6,667 bases of DNA from Candidatus Latescibacterota bacterium (GTDB taxonomy: Bacteria; JAAXHH01; JABIQT01), in NCBI GenBank assembly GCA_018667995.1, contig JABIQT010001134.1, positions 1 through 6,667 on the forward strand, given 5' to 3'. Positions 1-6,667 of this stretch are shown piece by piece. Below the pieces are notes generated by a model. It was not told where the DNA came from. It ran no database searches and saw only the letters and a program-made list of their open reading frames with translations. How positions within the stretch are numbered: the stretch's first letter is position 1; the number at the start of each line of letters is the position of its first letter. Position numbers and translations under genes: made by a program.

Positions 1-762
1 ATCGTTGATTTAGTAGATTTTCTGATACTATTCGTAATTGGCGTGGCTTTTTGCGGTATTTACATATACGGCTATCTCCAGAAGGACACAGCAGGAGGCT
101 TTCTCAGCAGGTCCGGAGATACGCCTGGATTTCGAGGTCATGGGGGTCGACGAGCGGACCTGATTATCATTCTGTTTTTCGTTTCTTTTGGCGCATTCTT
201 CATACATATTGTTAACATTCTGCCGCGGTACCTTTTATATTGCCTACCGGTTCTGCTTTACATGGCTATTGTAGTGCTGTCGGGTATCACGAATAGGCGC
301 TGGTTAAGAGGTGTGGTGGTATCAGCCATTATCTGCCTCTCCCTTTTCAATCAGAATGGGCTATTCTACCCAGCCATCCAGGCAAACAATGGGTTTATGT
401 TGGAGCGAAGCTTGGAGTATCGGGACGATTTGAAACTGAACAATGCACTCATCTCGTACCTTGAACGAAACCATAGAGATGAGAAAATCGTGACGAGCTG
501 GCCACTGGCCCAGATGTTGACCATGCCGCGCCTGGGCTACGTAACGAAACCGTTGAATGTGTTGACAAGCGATAGGGCGTGCCTGTACGCCCCCACCGAA
601 TCAGTTTCAGATGAGCTCCCCGATCCAGATCGATCTGTGTGGGTGTACACACCAAACAGTTTCAGCAGGCAGAACAAATACTATCCGGAAGATGACCATC
701 TGCTGGCGAGAATTGCAGAGGGATCGTGCGAAGCCGTTATTTACCGCCGTACAAAATGGTAG
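1..762 (+). CDS. Polytopic membrane protein, C-terminal part, GT39/ArnT-like glycosyltransferase (partial)
   Basis: The reading frame is open from the first base, so the start lies upstream and only the last 253 residues are visible. A GTG at 43 is probably internal. The visible part has about four hydrophobic segments (roughly residues 1-26, 53-72, 76-94 and 104-117) followed by a soluble tail of about 135 residues. The segment around residues 73-87, with LPRYLLYCLP, resembles the R-Y-L-L-P-x-L-P region of the last helices of dolichyl-phosphate-mannose mannosyltransferase (GT39/ArnT/PMT) proteins. Those proteins move a sugar from a polyprenyl carrier to a lipid or protein at the outer face of the inner membrane. 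The catalytic loops of such enzymes lie near the N-terminus, outside this window, so the assignment rests on topology and one motif. Another polytopic envelope protein is possible. It ends in TAG, 30 nt before the next gene, and may share its transcript. Confidence 0.6.
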   Translation: MVDLVDFLILFVIGVAFCGIYIYGYLQKDTAGGFLSRSGDTPGFRGHGGRRADLIIILFFVSFGAFFIHIVNILPRYLLYCLPVLLYMAIVVLSGITNRRWLRGVVVSAIICLSLFNQNGLFYPAIQANNGFMLERSLEYRDDLKLNNALISYLERNHRDEKIVTSWPLAQMLTMPRLGYVTKPLNVLTSDRACLYAPTESVSDELPDPDRSVWVYTPNSFSRQNKYYPEDDHLLARIAEGSCEAVIYRRTKW

Positions 763-780
763 TACGTCCAATGAAATTCC

Positions 781-786
781 AGGAGG
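781..786 (+). promoter_or_regulatory. Ribosome binding site for the GTG-started small gene
   Basis: A perfect AGGAGG lies 6 nt before the GTG at 793. It supports GTG as the start codon and supports this short reading frame being a real gene. Confidence 0.8.
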
Positions 787-792
787 ATACAA

Positions 793-1086
793 GTGAAGAG
801 TGCACTTGAACTAGCCATGGAGCGGACCGCGAGCATGCAGGAGAGCGGACCGTTGACAGACGAGCAACGAAGTAAGATATCAGAGCTGGAGAAGGAATAT
901 CAGGCCAAGATTGCCGAGATGGAGATCATGGTTGAGGCGCGCATAAACGCTATGGCCAGTCAAGAAGTCGGGGCCGCCTTCAGCGAGCAAGTTGGGCTTC
1001 TCCGTGAGGAAATGGGCAAGGAGAAGGCGTTGTTTGAGAAGGAAAAAGCGGCAAAGATCCAAGCCGTGCGTGACGAAGCTTCCTAA
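793..1086 (+). CDS. Small charged coiled-coil protein of unknown function
   Basis: This 97-residue protein has a GTG start behind a perfect AGGAGG. It has no signal peptide, no membrane segment and no cysteine. From about residue 22 onward it is rich in Glu, Lys, Ala and Met with hydrophobic residues at 3-4 spacing (LTDEQRSKISELEKEYQAKI, then a second helix at about 65-97). This suggests two long alpha helices, with the break near residues 52-60 (around SQEVGAAF), able to form a coiled coil. I do not recognise the family with confidence; similar small proteins may exist in deltaproteobacterial genomes, but that is memory and not a search result. It sits 30 nt after a membrane glycosyltransferase-like gene and 84 nt before the prepilin peptidase, so it could be an envelope-assembly accessory, or simply a cytoplasmic helical protein unrelated to both. 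The function is unknown. Confidence 0.8.
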   Translation: MKSALELAMERTASMQESGPLTDEQRSKISELEKEYQAKIAEMEIMVEARINAMASQEVGAAFSEQVGLLREEMGKEKALFEKEKAAKIQAVRDEAS

Positions 1087-1170
1087 TCAGGCAGAGGTCG
1101 ATTAAGCGGCGTGTTTGCATTATATGCTATGCGTAAATTGGGGAATGGCTCGTAACAGACTGGAGATTGG

Positions 1171-1971
1171 ATGGACACTCGGCTTATCGCGGACCTTGTG
1201 GTTTGCGCCTTCATTCTGTTCTTCGGTAGCTCGATCGGCAGTTTCCTCAATGTCGTTGTTTACAGGCTGCCTAACGACCTGTCCGTGGTTTTTCCGTCCT
1301 CATTTTGTCCGGCATGCCAGACGCCTTTGCGGGCCTATGACAATATACCCGTACTCGGCTACCTCCTTCTTCGAGGCAAGTGTCGAAATTGCAGAGAGCC
1401 GATTTCTTTCCGATATCCTGCTGTCGAGGCTGCGACAGCCATAGCCGCGCTTTCTTCGGTTCTGTGGTTGGGTATTACCGTTGAAGCGGGAGCGCTGTTC
1501 ATCTTCTTCGTGTTGCTATTGCCCGCTTCATTGATCGATTTTGACTATCAGATCTTACCGAATAAAATCACATATCCTGGCATTGTCGTGGGTTTCGGGC
1601 TTAGCTTCGTCAGGTCTGACATTACATGGATTGATAGCGGGATTGGAATCCTCGTGGGGGCTGGCGTTTTGATGGCTATTCGGATCCTTGGTCAGGCCAT
1701 CTTTAAAAAGGAGGCCATGGGACTCGGAGACGTCAAGCTCCTCGCGCTTCTTGGTGCCTTCCTTGGCTGGGAGGCGAGCCTTCTTTCCATATTCTTCGGC
1801 TCGATTCTTGGGACACTCTATAGCATTCCTATTTTGATCAAAGAGGGCCGGGGCGGTGAACGTGGGGGACACATGATCCCCTTCGGTCCCTTTCTGGCTG
1901 GTGGCGGACTCATTAGTGCAGTGATGATGAAAACTATATGGTGGTATTACTTACCCTTTGCCTGGAGCTGA
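1171..1971 (+). CDS. pilD: Prepilin peptidase / N-methyltransferase (A24 family, PilD type)
   Basis: This is an inner-membrane aspartic peptidase that cleaves the short leader of type IV pilins or type II secretion pseudopilins; the bifunctional class also N-methylates the new N-terminus. It has 266 residues, the usual length. The N-terminal domain shows GSFLNVVVYRLP (residues 23-34) and two CxxC pairs, C46/C49 and C71/C74, the zinc-binding cluster of the methyltransferase domain. The peptidase aspartates are D123, in the DFDYQILPN context, and D187, in GLGDVK; both are present. About seven or eight hydrophobic segments fit the family topology. The ATG at 1171 is preceded by a weak GGAG (1162-1165) with 5 nt spacing, and the family N-terminus begins at the expected place. 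No pilin, pseudopilin or secretion ATPase gene is in the window, so whether it serves pili or type II secretion cannot be told. The symbol is by family; gspO, pulO or xcpA would be equivalent names. Confidence 0.95.
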   Translation: MDTRLIADLVVCAFILFFGSSIGSFLNVVVYRLPNDLSVVFPSSFCPACQTPLRAYDNIPVLGYLLLRGKCRNCREPISFRYPAVEAATAIAALSSVLWLGITVEAGALFIFFVLLLPASLIDFDYQILPNKITYPGIVVGFGLSFVRSDITWIDSGIGILVGAGVLMAIRILGQAIFKKEAMGLGDVKLLALLGAFLGWEASLLSIFFGSILGTLYSIPILIKEGRGGERGGHMIPFGPFLAGGGLISAVMMKTIWWYYLPFAWS

Positions 1972-1982
1972 CCGGTCTCCAT

Positions 1983-1988
1983 GGAGGA
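1983..1988 (+). promoter_or_regulatory. Ribosome binding site that fixes the start at 1993
   Basis: GGAGGA lies a few nucleotides before the ATG at 1993. It overlaps the codons that would follow an in-frame ATG at 1981. That upstream ATG has no comparable site (CCGGTCTCC precedes it), so the later ATG is preferred. Confidence 0.75.
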
Positions 1989-1992
1989 AAGA

Positions 1993-2976
1993 ATGGCTAA
2001 GAAAAAGATTCGTGTCGCGCTCATTGGATGCGGTGGAAACATGCGTGGAGCGCACGTGCCTCGACTTCAGAATGATGGCGCTGTTGAGCTCGTCTCAGTG
2101 GCTGACACCTCCGAAGAGCAGGCACAGGCACTGATGGACCGTTGGGGGAGCGAGGTACCTCACTATACTGACTATCGAAAAATGATCAAGCGTGAGAAAA
2201 TCGACGCGATCATGATCAGTTCGCCTCATTCCATGCACTATGAACAGGCACGTTTTGCCATGAAGAACGATCTTCATGTGTTGGTGGAGAAACCGTTGAC
2301 TATCTCCTCCGGTGATACGAGATCGTTGATAGAGATGGCCAAGAAACGGAAACGGATTCTGTTGGTTAGCTATCAGCGAAATTACTACGCACCCCATACT
2401 TACGCACGTGAACTCATTCAGACCGGCAAAATCGGGACGTTGCGCGGCGTCGTATCCTATGTTACTCAGAACTGGGGTGGTGTCGCTGGGTGGCGGTTGG
2501 TGCCGGAACTGGCCGGCGGTGGTATGTTTATGGACACAGGTAGCCATCTTGTCGCTTCGACCCTGTGGATCACGGGTCTTATGCCCAAGCAGGTAGCCGC
2601 CTATATGGATAACACGGGTAAGGATGTGGATATCAACGCCGTCGTGAATGTCCAGTTCAAAGGCGGTGCCCTTGGAACGTTGAACACCTTTGGCAACGCG
2701 TCTGTGCATGACGAGAGAATTGCTATTCATGGAAGTGAAGGGTGTCTCGTTTTTCACCTGCATCAGTGGCAGATTAAGTCGGTGCTGCTCAATGACGAGC
2801 CTCTGGACATTCCGAGACGGATCAAGGAAGATACTCCGGATGACGCGTTCTTTCGAATGATCAGAAATGGCGGTCAGGGATACGAGCTGCCATACTTCGC
2901 TCTGGCAGTTGCCCAGGTGTCAGAAGCGGCATATGTCTCCGTCAAGAAGGGCAGACCCGTCAAAGTAGCTCGCTAA
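1993..2976 (+). CDS. Gfo/Idh/MocA-family NAD(P)-dependent oxidoreductase
   Basis: This is a cytoplasmic dehydrogenase of 327 residues from the chosen start; an ATG at 1981 would add four residues (MEER) but lacks a ribosome binding site. The N-terminal Rossmann domain begins with IRVALIGCGGNMRGAH (residues 6-21), a GxGG-type dinucleotide loop. The hallmark EKP is at residues 99-101; in this family the lysine contacts substrate and cofactor. The C-terminal alpha/beta domain carries GGGMFMDTGSH (175-185), whose D181 and H185 match the conserved D-x-G-x-H substrate and catalytic positions. Members oxidise or epimerise sugars, inositols, UDP-sugars, biliverdin and related compounds, so the substrate cannot be inferred from these motifs. 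It starts 21 nt after the prepilin peptidase and ends 60 nt before an SDR gene. The SDR partner suggests a two-step carbohydrate or polyol conversion, which is inference. Confidence 0.92.
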   Translation: MAKKKIRVALIGCGGNMRGAHVPRLQNDGAVELVSVADTSEEQAQALMDRWGSEVPHYTDYRKMIKREKIDAIMISSPHSMHYEQARFAMKNDLHVLVEKPLTISSGDTRSLIEMAKKRKRILLVSYQRNYYAPHTYARELIQTGKIGTLRGVVSYVTQNWGGVAGWRLVPELAGGGMFMDTGSHLVASTLWITGLMPKQVAAYMDNTGKDVDINAVVNVQFKGGALGTLNTFGNASVHDERIAIHGSEGCLVFHLHQWQIKSVLLNDEPLDIPRRIKEDTPDDAFFRMIRNGGQGYELPYFALAVAQVSEAAYVSVKKGRPVKVAR

Positions 2977-3036
2977 CCGAGGCAGAATAGCGCACGGGAC
3001 CATGAGGGTGTCTACGCCCATATTCAGAGGAAGGTT

Positions 3037-3828
3037 ATGTCAATACCAGAACGTTTAGCAGGCAAAGTGGCCATTGTCACAGGAGCTGGGCGGGGAATAG
3101 GACGCACTATAGCTGACACGCTGGCGAGTGAGGGCGCCAGCGTGGCGGTGGCTGAGTTAAATATGGAAGCTGCGCAGGAATCGGTAGATCTTATCACGGA
3201 AGCGGGCGGCACCGCCGTGGCTGTCGCTCTGAACCTCGGCAAGGTAGAGACCATAGCTCCGATGATTGATCAGGTCGTTGCTGCCTTTGGTCGTCTGGAT
3301 ATTCTTGTTAATAACGCAGGGCTCGTACAGATAAACCCATTCCTCAAGGTGGAGGAAGAGGAATGGGATCGCGTGATGAACGTGAATTTGAAAGGGACTT
3401 TCTTCTGTCTCCAGGCGGCGGCGAAACAGATGGAGAAACAGGGAGAAGGCGGCCGCATCATCAGCATGTCCTCCATATCAGGACGTGGGGGGCGCGCAGA
3501 TTCCAGCGTATACGCGGCCAGCAAAATGGGTATCATTAGTATCACCAGATCCGCTGCCCTTGCTCTGGCAGATAAGAACATTCTGGTCAATGCCATCTGC
3601 CCAGGAATAGTACCCACACCCATGTGGGATCAGATCGATGATGAACGTGCGCGGCTTTTTGGCTATGAAGCTGGAACGGCGCGTGCCGCCCTGGTGGAGC
3701 AAGTGCCGCTCAAGCGGGTGGCCGAGGCGGAAGAGGTCTCCGCGGTAGTGGCATTTCTGGCCTCATCCGAATCATCATTTATCACCGGGCAAGCCATCAA
3801 TGTGGATGGCGGCATGGAGATGGACTAA
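3037..3828 (+). CDS. Short-chain dehydrogenase/reductase (classical SDR)
   Basis: This is a cytoplasmic NAD(P)(H)-dependent oxidoreductase of 263 residues, typical for classical SDRs, which are usually tetrameric. Visible motifs are the cofactor loop TGAGRGIG (15-22), acidic E40 at the end of beta-2 (favouring NAD over NADP), NNAG (92-95), catalytic N117, S146 and Y159-x-x-x-K163, then CPGIVPTPM (188-196) and the C-terminal GQAINVDGG. The complete N-S-Y-K tetrad indicates an active enzyme. N66 stands where many relatives have the Asp of the D-V adenine-contact motif. The region after PTPMWDQ and the ending recall sorbitol/galactitol-type polyol dehydrogenases, a weak resemblance only; 3-oxoacyl-ACP reductase-like or glucose dehydrogenase-like roles remain possible. 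AGAGGAAGG at 3026-3034 precedes the ATG. It directly follows the Gfo/Idh/MocA gene and is probably co-transcribed with it. Confidence 0.95.
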   Translation: MSIPERLAGKVAIVTGAGRGIGRTIADTLASEGASVAVAELNMEAAQESVDLITEAGGTAVAVALNLGKVETIAPMIDQVVAAFGRLDILVNNAGLVQINPFLKVEEEEWDRVMNVNLKGTFFCLQAAAKQMEKQGEGGRIISMSSISGRGGRADSSVYAASKMGIISITRSAALALADKNILVNAICPGIVPTPMWDQIDDERARLFGYEAGTARAALVEQVPLKRVAEAEEVSAVVAFLASSESSFITGQAINVDGGMEMD

Positions 3829-3875
3829 ATTGGTAGTTCACCTCAAACGGTTGCCTTTATCCAGAATCCCTATAC

Positions 3876-3906
3876 CGGCAGTAGACTGTATGGACATCTG
3901 CTGTCG
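3876..3906 (+). other. Imperfect RNA hairpin in the leader of the beta-CASP nuclease gene
   Basis: Within the 114-nt gap, bases 3876-3885 pair with 3897-3906 (10 pairs, two of them G-U). After a single bulged C at 3886, bases 3887-3889 pair with 3894-3896, closing a 4-nt ATGG loop. The 13-pair stem is followed by AGCTAGTACGG, not a T-run, so it is not a standard intrinsic terminator in either direction. It could be an mRNA leader structure, a processing site or a protein-binding palindrome. Only the base pairing is seen; the function is unknown. Confidence 0.45.
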
Positions 3907-3924
3907 AGCTAGTACGGCCACACG

Positions 3925-3941
3925 GAAATCTGAGAGGTTTC
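3925..3941 (+). promoter_or_regulatory. Small hairpin overlapping the ribosome binding site of the beta-CASP gene
   Basis: GAAATC (3925-3930) can pair with GGTTTC (3936-3941), six pairs including one G-U, with loop TGAGA. The likely ribosome binding site GAGAGG (3932-3937) lies in the loop and 3' arm, and the ATG follows at 3943. A stem this short may melt easily. Partial masking of translation initiation is possible but unproven. Confidence 0.35.
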
Positions 3942-3942
3942 A

Positions 3943-5328
3943 ATGAAATTGACCTTTCTGGGAGCGGCGCAAACAGTCACAGGTTCCATGCATCTGCTCG
4001 AAGTAAATGGCCATCGGCTGTTGCTGGATTGCGGACTATATCAGGGCCACCGACGTGAAGCCTTCGAGCGCAATCGAGGCTTTCCCTTTGACCCCGATAC
4101 AATTGATGCCCTCATTCTCTCTCACGCCCATATCGATCATAGTGGTAATATACCCTCACTCGTCAGACATGGATTTCGAGGCGAGATTTTCACAACTTCC
4201 GCCACGAGAGATCTTTGTGGTACCATGCTACTGGACAGCGCCCATATCCAGGAGAAAGACGCCGAGTATCTAAACAAACGGCACAAGCACGGGACCAAAG
4301 TAGAACCTCTATATACTATGAGGGACGCCGTCGCCAGCCTGGCTTTCTTTCATGGTGTTTCCTATCATCGACCCTTCACACCCATTCCAGGGGTAACCGC
4401 GGAATTTCTGGACGCGGGACATATCCTGGGGTCTGCGATTACGATCATGGACATTAATGAAGAGGGCCGTGAGACTCGGTTGGTTTTTACCGGTGACCTT
4501 GGGCGCGATGGATTGGCAGTCATACGTGACCCCGAACGGGTGTACAAGGCAGATTATCTCATCAGCGAGAGTACTTACGGCGGCCGTTCGCGTCATCCCG
4601 CGGATGATATCGAGCAGGAGCTTCAGGATGTAGTCACGCATACGGCAAGGAAGGGCGGAAAAGTTATCATTCCCGCATTTTCCGTTGGCCGAACACAAGA
4701 GATCGTTTACAACCTCCATCAATTGGCCGACGCCGGACGGATCCCTGAGATCCCGATCTTTGTGGATAGTCCTCTTTCCACCAATGTCACCGAGGTCTTT
4801 CGCCATCATGCCGACTGCTATGACGAAGAAACATGTAAGCTATTGCAGGATTCGGGCGATCCGTTCGGATTTGGCCGTCTCCATTATACCAGAGATGTGG
4901 ATGAATCCAAACGGCTGAACAGCACGAACGTGCCTTGCGTCATCATCTCTGCCTCGGGTATGTGCGAGACGGGGCGCATTCTACACCATCTGAAGAATGC
5001 GATCACCGAACCCAAGAATACCATTCTGATCGTCAGTTTTCAGGCCGAAGGCACGCTCGGCCAGCGCCTGGTTGAACGCCAGCAGCAGGTCAGTATCTTC
5101 GGGCATCAATATACGAGACGGGCCGAGGTCGCGGTGATTAACGGTTTCAGCGCCCATGCAGATAAGGATGAACTGTTGGCGTGGATGGCGAATTTCGACG
5201 ATGACTTGAAGCGTGTATTTCTGGTCCACGGAAATCTGGATCAGGCTGAGATGCTCGCGGGCGGTATTAAGGAACAACGTGAAGTTCCCGTGACCATTCC
5301 GGCCCGGGGGGATTCCGTTTCCCTTTAG
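3943..5328 (+). CDS. Metallo-beta-lactamase-fold beta-CASP ribonuclease (RNA-specificity type)
   Basis: This is a predicted zinc-dependent RNA nuclease of the CPSF73/Ysh1-like bacterial group, 461 residues, cytoplasmic. Metal motifs are present in order: LLLDCGLYQG (27-35), HAHIDH (61-66), H160 in DAGHILGS and D185 in FTGDLGRDG. The beta-CASP insert follows: acidic motif A at E209 (SESTYGG), motif B histidine at 348/349 (SGMCETGRILHHL) and motif C at H405 (FSAHAD), then the terminal VHGN (428-431). All expected catalytic residues are intact. There is no N-terminal KH region like that of archaeal CPSF homologues; the length matches short bacterial members such as Thermus TTHA0252, known as an RNA-degrading enzyme. 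The ATG follows GAGAGG by 5 nt. The gene sits after a structured 114-nt gap and 48 nt before urocanase, so it could form a transcript with hutU. Its RNA targets are unknown. Confidence 0.93.
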   Translation: MKLTFLGAAQTVTGSMHLLEVNGHRLLLDCGLYQGHRREAFERNRGFPFDPDTIDALILSHAHIDHSGNIPSLVRHGFRGEIFTTSATRDLCGTMLLDSAHIQEKDAEYLNKRHKHGTKVEPLYTMRDAVASLAFFHGVSYHRPFTPIPGVTAEFLDAGHILGSAITIMDINEEGRETRLVFTGDLGRDGLAVIRDPERVYKADYLISESTYGGRSRHPADDIEQELQDVVTHTARKGGKVIIPAFSVGRTQEIVYNLHQLADAGRIPEIPIFVDSPLSTNVTEVFRHHADCYDEETCKLLQDSGDPFGFGRLHYTRDVDESKRLNSTNVPCVIISASGMCETGRILHHLKNAITEPKNTILIVSFQAEGTLGQRLVERQQQVSIFGHQYTRRAEVAVINGFSAHADKDELLAWMANFDDDLKRVFLVHGNLDQAEMLAGGIKEQREVPVTIPARGDSVSL

Positions 5329-5362
5329 ATCAATTCCAAGAAGAACGTGAACGAATACAACC

Positions 5363-5369
5363 GGAAGGA
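5363..5369 (+). promoter_or_regulatory. Ribosome binding site selecting the hutU start
   Basis: GGAAGGA lies 7 nt before the ATG at 5377. An in-frame GTG at 5347 would add ten residues but has no good site before it, and the ATG gives an N-terminus of the length usual in urocanases. Confidence 0.65.
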
Positions 5370-5376
5370 TCCACAT

Positions 5377-6667
5377 ATGTCAGAACGTACCTTGATTCGA
5401 CCAGGTAGCACAATCCAGGCGCCCATTGGACCAGAGCTTTCCTGTAAAGGATGGGATCAGGAAGCCGCCATGCGGATGCTCATGAATAACCTGGATCCTG
5501 CTGTAGCAGAGAATCCGGACGAACTCATTGTATACGGTGGAACCGGAAAGGCGGCACGAGACTGGGAATCGTACGATAAAATAATTGCGAGTCTTAAATC
5601 GCTTGAGAATGATGAGACCCTGATGGTACAGTCCGGCAAACCTGTCGGTATTCTCAAGAGCCATCCGGACGCTCCACGGGTTCTGATTGCCAACTCTAAC
5701 CTGGTGCCGGCCTGGGCTGACTGGGAGCACTTCAGAGAATACGAACGGCTCGGATTGACCATGTACGGCCAGATGACGGCAGGTAGTTGGATATATATCG
5801 GTTCCCAGGGAATACTCCAGGGAACGTGCGAGGTCTTTGCTGCCGTAGCAAGAGAACATTTCGAAGGGAGTCTGGCGGGACGCCTGGTACTCTCGGCAGG
5901 TCTCGGCGGCATGGGGGGCGCCCAGCCGTTGGCGGTCACTCTCAATAACGGAGTCTTCATTGGTGTGGAAGTCGACCGGAGCCGTGCCGAAAGACGCGTC
6001 GCTTCCGGTTACTGTGACGCGATCACGGAGTCACTGGATGAGGCTCTGGAGCAAGCCCACTATGCCATCGAAAAGAAGGCTCCATGGTCCATTGCACTGG
6101 TGGGAAATGCCGCGGATGTGTATTCAGAATTCATAACTCGTGGCATCAAACCTGATATCGTTACTGACCAGACCTCTGCACATGACGCGCTCAACGGATA
6201 TGTTCCTGCCGAGCTGGAACTTGAGGAAGCGCTTGCCCTGCGCGAGAAGAATCCGGAAGCCTATATCGAGTGGTCCATGGCGTCCATGGCGCGTCAGGTT
6301 CAGGCTATGTTGGAAATGCAGCGCAATGGTGCTCAGGTTTTCGAGTATGGGAACAACCTCCGGAGGCAAGCTGAAAAGGTTGGTATCCCGGATGCTTTTG
6401 ACATACCCGGGTTTGTGCCGGCCTATATGAGAGACCTGTTTTGCGAAGGAAGAGGGCCCTTCCGCTGGGTAGCGCTCTCCGGCGACAAAGAGGACATATA
6501 TAAGACCGATCAGGCTCTGATAGACGGATTCCCGGAGAATGAGTCCCTTCACCAGTGGCTGGGAATCGCCCGGGCCAAGGTTCCATTTCAGGGATTGCCC
6601 GCCCGCATCTGTTGGCTGGGATACGGTGAACGGGCAAAGGCAGGCAAGATCTTCAACGACCTCGTGG
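5377..6667 (+). CDS. hutU: Urocanate hydratase (urocanase), C-terminus beyond window
   Basis: Urocanase (EC 4.2.1.49) is a cytoplasmic homodimer with tightly bound NAD+ acting as an electrophile. It converts urocanate to 4-imidazolone-5-propanoate, the second step of histidine degradation after HutH. The frame is open to the window end: 430 residues of about 555 expected, lacking roughly the last 120. The match is strong along the whole length: MLMNNLDP near the N-terminus, VYGGTG (52-57), [20 protein letters not shown] (132-145), the NAD-binding [11 protein letters not shown] (174-184), TDQTSAHD (263-270), [10 protein letters not shown] and [10 protein letters not shown] containing active-site C412. 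No motif is damaged, so it should be functional if the 3' part is intact. It follows the beta-CASP nuclease gene by 48 nt. No hutH, hutI, hutG or HutC-type regulator is in the window; these could lie downstream. Confidence 0.97.
   Translation, partial: MSERTLIRPGSTIQAPIGPELSCKGWDQEAAMRMLMNNLDPAVAENPDELIVYGGTGKAARDWESYDKIIASLKSLENDETLMVQSGKPVGILKSHPDAPRVLIANSNLVPAWADWEHFREYERLGLTMYGQMTAGSWIYIGSQGILQGTCEVFAAVAREHFEGSLAGRLVLSAGLGGMGGAQPLAVTLNNGVFIGVEVDRSRAERRVASGYCDAITESLDEALEQAHYAIEKKAPWSIALVGNAADVYSEFITRGIKPDIVTDQTSAHDALNGYVPAELELEEALALREKNPEAYIEWSMASMARQVQAMLEMQRNGAQVFEYGNNLRRQAEKVGIPDAFDIPGFVPAYMRDLFCEGRGPFRWVALSGDKEDIYKTDQALIDGFPENESLHQWLGIARAKVPFQGLPARICWLGYGERAKAGKIFNDLV

Noticed and set aside
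1117-1127. GCAT-TAT-ATGC palindrome and a TATGCT -10-like hexamer (1123-1128) before the prepilin peptidase gene
   Set aside because: The arms are only 4 nt, and no acceptable -35 hexamer occurs 16-18 nt upstream of the -10-like box.
1115-1444. Open frame starting at 1115 on the + strand
   Set aside because: It overlaps the N-terminal part of the prepilin peptidase in another frame, has no ribosome binding site and matches no family.
1981-1992. Upstream ATG at 1981 as the start of the Gfo/Idh/MocA gene
   Set aside because: It has no ribosome binding site, and its first codons are themselves the GGAGGA site for the ATG at 1993.
2095-2763. Long minus-strand open frame of 222 codons inside the Gfo/Idh/MocA gene
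   Set aside because: The encoded sequence has no recognisable motif, and the + strand frame shows a complete, well-conserved enzyme.
3006-3019. GGGTG-TCTA-CGCCC stem-loop between the two dehydrogenase genes as a terminator
   Set aside because: It has only five pairs, one of them G-U, and no T-run follows. It is compatible with chance in a G+C-balanced gap.
3840-3938. ACCTC (3840-3844) as a long-range anti-ribosome-binding-site element for GAGGT (3934-3938)
   Set aside because: Five complementary bases about 90 nt apart are expected by chance, and the pairing does not extend.
5380-5960. Overlapping minus-strand open frames across the 5' part of hutU
   Set aside because: The + strand frame encodes urocanase with full-length motif conservation. 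The minus-strand products are low in recognisable structure and are shadows of it.

Overview
The window is a densely packed, single-strand stretch of bacterial chromosome. It holds seven genes, all on the + strand, separated by gaps of about 20-115 nt; the first and last run off the window edges. By eye the base composition is moderate (roughly 50-55% G+C) and codon use looks even across the genes. There is no tRNA, rRNA, transposase, CRISPR array or phage gene. A classical type IV prepilin peptidase, a multi-spanning glycosyltransferase-like protein and a urocanase fit a free-living, probably Gram-negative bacterium. A deltaproteobacterial-type lineage is my guess only.

Region 1 (1-1971) looks like a cell-envelope group. 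It contains the C-terminal part of a polytopic membrane protein resembling GT39/ArnT-type glycosyltransferases, then a 97-residue GTG-started coiled-coil protein of unknown function, then a complete prepilin peptidase with both catalytic aspartates and the four-cysteine cluster.

Region 2 (1993-3828) carries two NAD(P)-dependent oxidoreductases in tandem, a Gfo/Idh/MocA-family enzyme and a classical short-chain dehydrogenase (SDR). The pairing suggests oxidation or isomerisation of a sugar, polyol or related hydroxy compound. The substrate cannot be read from the sequence.

Region 3 (3829-6667) begins with the longest non-coding gap (114 nt). That gap contains an imperfect but long hairpin and a second small hairpin overlapping the ribosome binding site of the next gene. 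The next gene is a complete beta-CASP metallo-beta-lactamase-fold ribonuclease. It is followed after 48 nt by urocanate hydratase (hutU), of which 430 residues are present, including the NAD-binding and active-site cysteine motifs; the window ends before its C-terminus.

The genes belong to recognisable families and no clear undescribed system is visible. The points most worth following up are the orphan coiled-coil protein next to the prepilin peptidase, the structured leader of the beta-CASP nuclease, and the pairing of that nuclease with a histidine-degradation gene without other hut genes in view.
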